Shown one piece after another: positions 63,014 through 64,000 of a stretch of 64,000 nt of DNA; position 1 is the first letter of the stretch; each line of letters starts with the position of its first letter. A program made the translations under genes and the position numbers. The notes below the pieces were generated by a model that saw only the letters and a list, made by a program, of their open reading frames with translations, had not been told where the DNA came from and did no database searches. The DNA is from Streptomyces sp. NBC_00690 (GTDB lineage Bacteria > Actinomycetota > Actinomycetes > Streptomycetales > Streptomycetaceae): assembly GCF_036226685.1 (NCBI RefSeq), contig NZ_CP109009.1, positions 4,464,001 through 4,528,000 on the forward strand. The letters run 5' to 3'.

Positions 63014-63616
63014 ATGATGTTCAAACGGAACGTGCTCGACCGGGTGGTCGCCGGTGAGGTGAGCCTGGCGTTCCGGCGCTGGCTGCGCCCGGAAGCCAAG
63101 GCGGGCGGAACGCTGCGGACCTCTGTCGGTGTGATCGAGTTCGGTGCGGTGGACGTCGTCGCGGAGGAGGACATCACCGACGAGGACGCCCGCAAGGCCG
63201 GTTTCCCCGACAGGAGCGAGCTGTTGGGGAGTCTGCGACCGGGGGCGGACCGCCGGATCTACCGCATCGCCCTGCACCATGCCGGGTCCGATCCGCGGGA
63301 GGGGCTACGGACCGCGAAGGACCTGACGGAACGGGAAATCGCCCTGGACGCGGAGCGTCTCGCGCTGATCGACTCCCGCAGCAAGCACGGACCGTGGACC
63401 GAGGCCGTACTCACCCTGATTGCCGGGCGTCCGGCCGTACCGGCGCGGGAACTCGCCGAGTCCATCGATCGCGACCTCGTCCGTTTCAAGGCCGATGTGC
63501 GCAGGCTGAAGGAGTACGGACTCACCGAGAGCCTGGAGACGGGATACAGGCTGTCCCCGCGCGGGGAACTGGTTCTGGCCCGCCTCCGGGTAGATGGCAC
63601 GCGCCCCTCGGAGTGA
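63014..63616 (+). CDS. ASCH-domain protein with C-terminal winged-helix-like region
   Basis: A 200-residue protein. The N-terminal ASCH/PUA-like domain (1-95) reads MMFKRNVLDRVVAGEVSLAFRRW-RPE-AKAGGTLRTSVGVIEFGAVDVV, a fold that binds RNA or modified nucleotides. The second half (about 110-195) has a short helical repeat (RELAESIDRDLVRFKADVRRLKEYGLTESLETGYRLSPRGELVL) like a winged helix. GAGGAG lies 6 nt before ATG 63014. It is likely monocistronic. A role in RNA or tRNA handling is inference only. Confidence 0.8.
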   Translation: MMFKRNVLDRVVAGEVSLAFRRWLRPEAKAGGTLRTSVGVIEFGAVDVVAEEDITDEDARKAGFPDRSELLGSLRPGADRRIYRIALHHAGSDPREGLRTAKDLTEREIALDAERLALIDSRSKHGPWTEAVLTLIAGRPAVPARELAESIDRDLVRFKADVRRLKEYGLTESLETGYRLSPRGELVLARLRVDGTRPSE

Positions 63617-63677
63617 CCCCGCCCGCTGGTGATCGACACATCGAGCGGGGCTCGGTCGGGGTGCGACGCGGTGTCGG

Positions 63678-64000
63678 CTAGGCCGCGGTCGTGGGGCGCG
63701 GTTCGCGCCACATCGCCCAGAGCACCGGACCGCCGTCGGGCAGTTGCAACTCGTTGCGCACGCTGAACCCGAAGTGCTCGTAGAACGGGAGGTTGTCCGG
63801 CTTGGACGACTCCAGATAGGCCGGCAGGCCCGCCGCATCGGCCTTTGCCAGCCCCGAGCGCAGCAGGGCGGCCCCGTGCCCCTGGCCCTGTGCCGCCGGG
63901 TCGGCGCCGATCAGCGCCAGATACCAGTGCGGCTCCTGGGGGGTGTGCTTGGCGGCCGTCTCGACGGTGTTCCTGAACAACTCGGCCCGGTCGCCGAGGA
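63678..64000 (-). CDS. GNAT-family N-acetyltransferase, 5' end cut by window edge
   Basis: The last ~107 residues of a GNAT acetyltransferase. The acetyl-CoA-binding motif A is GADPAAQGQGHGAALL (the Q/RxxGxG/A loop), followed by PAYLESSKPDNLPFYEHFGFSVRNELQLPDGGPVLWAMWRE, typical of the GNAT end. The frame remains open to the window edge, so the start and first half are missing. Substrate unknown. Confidence 0.88.
   Translation of the reverse strand, partial: LGDRAELFRNTVETAAKHTPQEPHWYLALIGADPAAQGQGHGAALLRSGLAKADAAGLPAYLESSKPDNLPFYEHFGFSVRNELQLPDGGPVLWAMWREPRPTTAA

Overview
The window is a high-GC actinobacterial chromosome segment and almost certainly comes from a Streptomyces. The third codon positions are overwhelmingly G or C, and GTG and TTG starts are common. 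Genus-typical families are present: an XRE/DUF397 pair, a mycothiol-linked maleylpyruvate isomerase fold, a SpoIIE-type phosphatase, a SigE-type ECF sigma factor and a DUF7144 protein. One regulator carries a TTA codon, the codon read by the developmental tRNA bldA. No rRNA, tRNA, CRISPR array, insertion sequence or prophage was seen. Most of the window reads as conserved chromosome rather than a transferred island. About 50 protein genes were assigned, with the first and last cut by the window edges.

Region 0-16 kb is mainly metabolic. It holds the end of a branched-chain 2-oxoacid dehydrogenase operon (E1 beta, E2), a secreted D,D-carboxypeptidase, a GntR/FCD regulator coupled to an MFS transporter, a maleylpyruvate-isomerase-fold enzyme, a thioredoxin-NHL protein, an M18 aminopeptidase, a long acyl-CoA dehydrogenase divergent from an SseB-domain protein, a pirin and a secreted serine peptidase. 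Region 16-21 kb is regulatory. It has an ABC exporter operon ending in its own YtrA-type GntR repressor, then a TTA-containing XRE regulator with a DUF397 partner, facing three overlapping very small genes across a palindrome.

Region 20.5-32.5 kb carries an AI-2E-type permease, a PAS-GAF-SpoIIE-ATPase phosphatase, aspS, a three-gene operon (ECF sigma, membrane protein with four extracytoplasmic cysteines, L,D-transpeptidase lipoprotein), metG and a CutRS-like two-component pair. Region 32.5-44.6 kb carries an acidic TerF-like VWA protein, a Tat-exported PhoX-type phosphatase behind a PHO-box-like repeat, an S4 protein, an endonuclease/exonuclease/phosphatase-fold membrane protein, the first of two paralogous membrane proteins, an NADPH-FMN reductase, a DrrAB-type ABC exporter and a MerR-PP2C fusion.

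Region 44.7-64 kb carries a 1058-residue AAA/TPR regulator, a flavin reductase/LLM monooxygenase operon with a strong operator palindrome, a DUF4239 protein, a Pro-Thr-rich surface-type protein and a CorA transporter. It also has a 1111-residue exported protein built from seven tandem four-cysteine modules, a truncated M20 peptidase remnant, a divergent ClC channel, the second membrane paralogue, DUF7144 and ASCH proteins and a partial GNAT acetyltransferase. The least described items are the seven-module cysteine-rich protein, the TTA-marked XRE/DUF397/small-gene cassette, the MerR-PP2C fusion beside an exporter, and the sigma-membrane protein-L,D-transpeptidase operon. Short tandem repeats (8-25 bp units) recur in many intergenic gaps.
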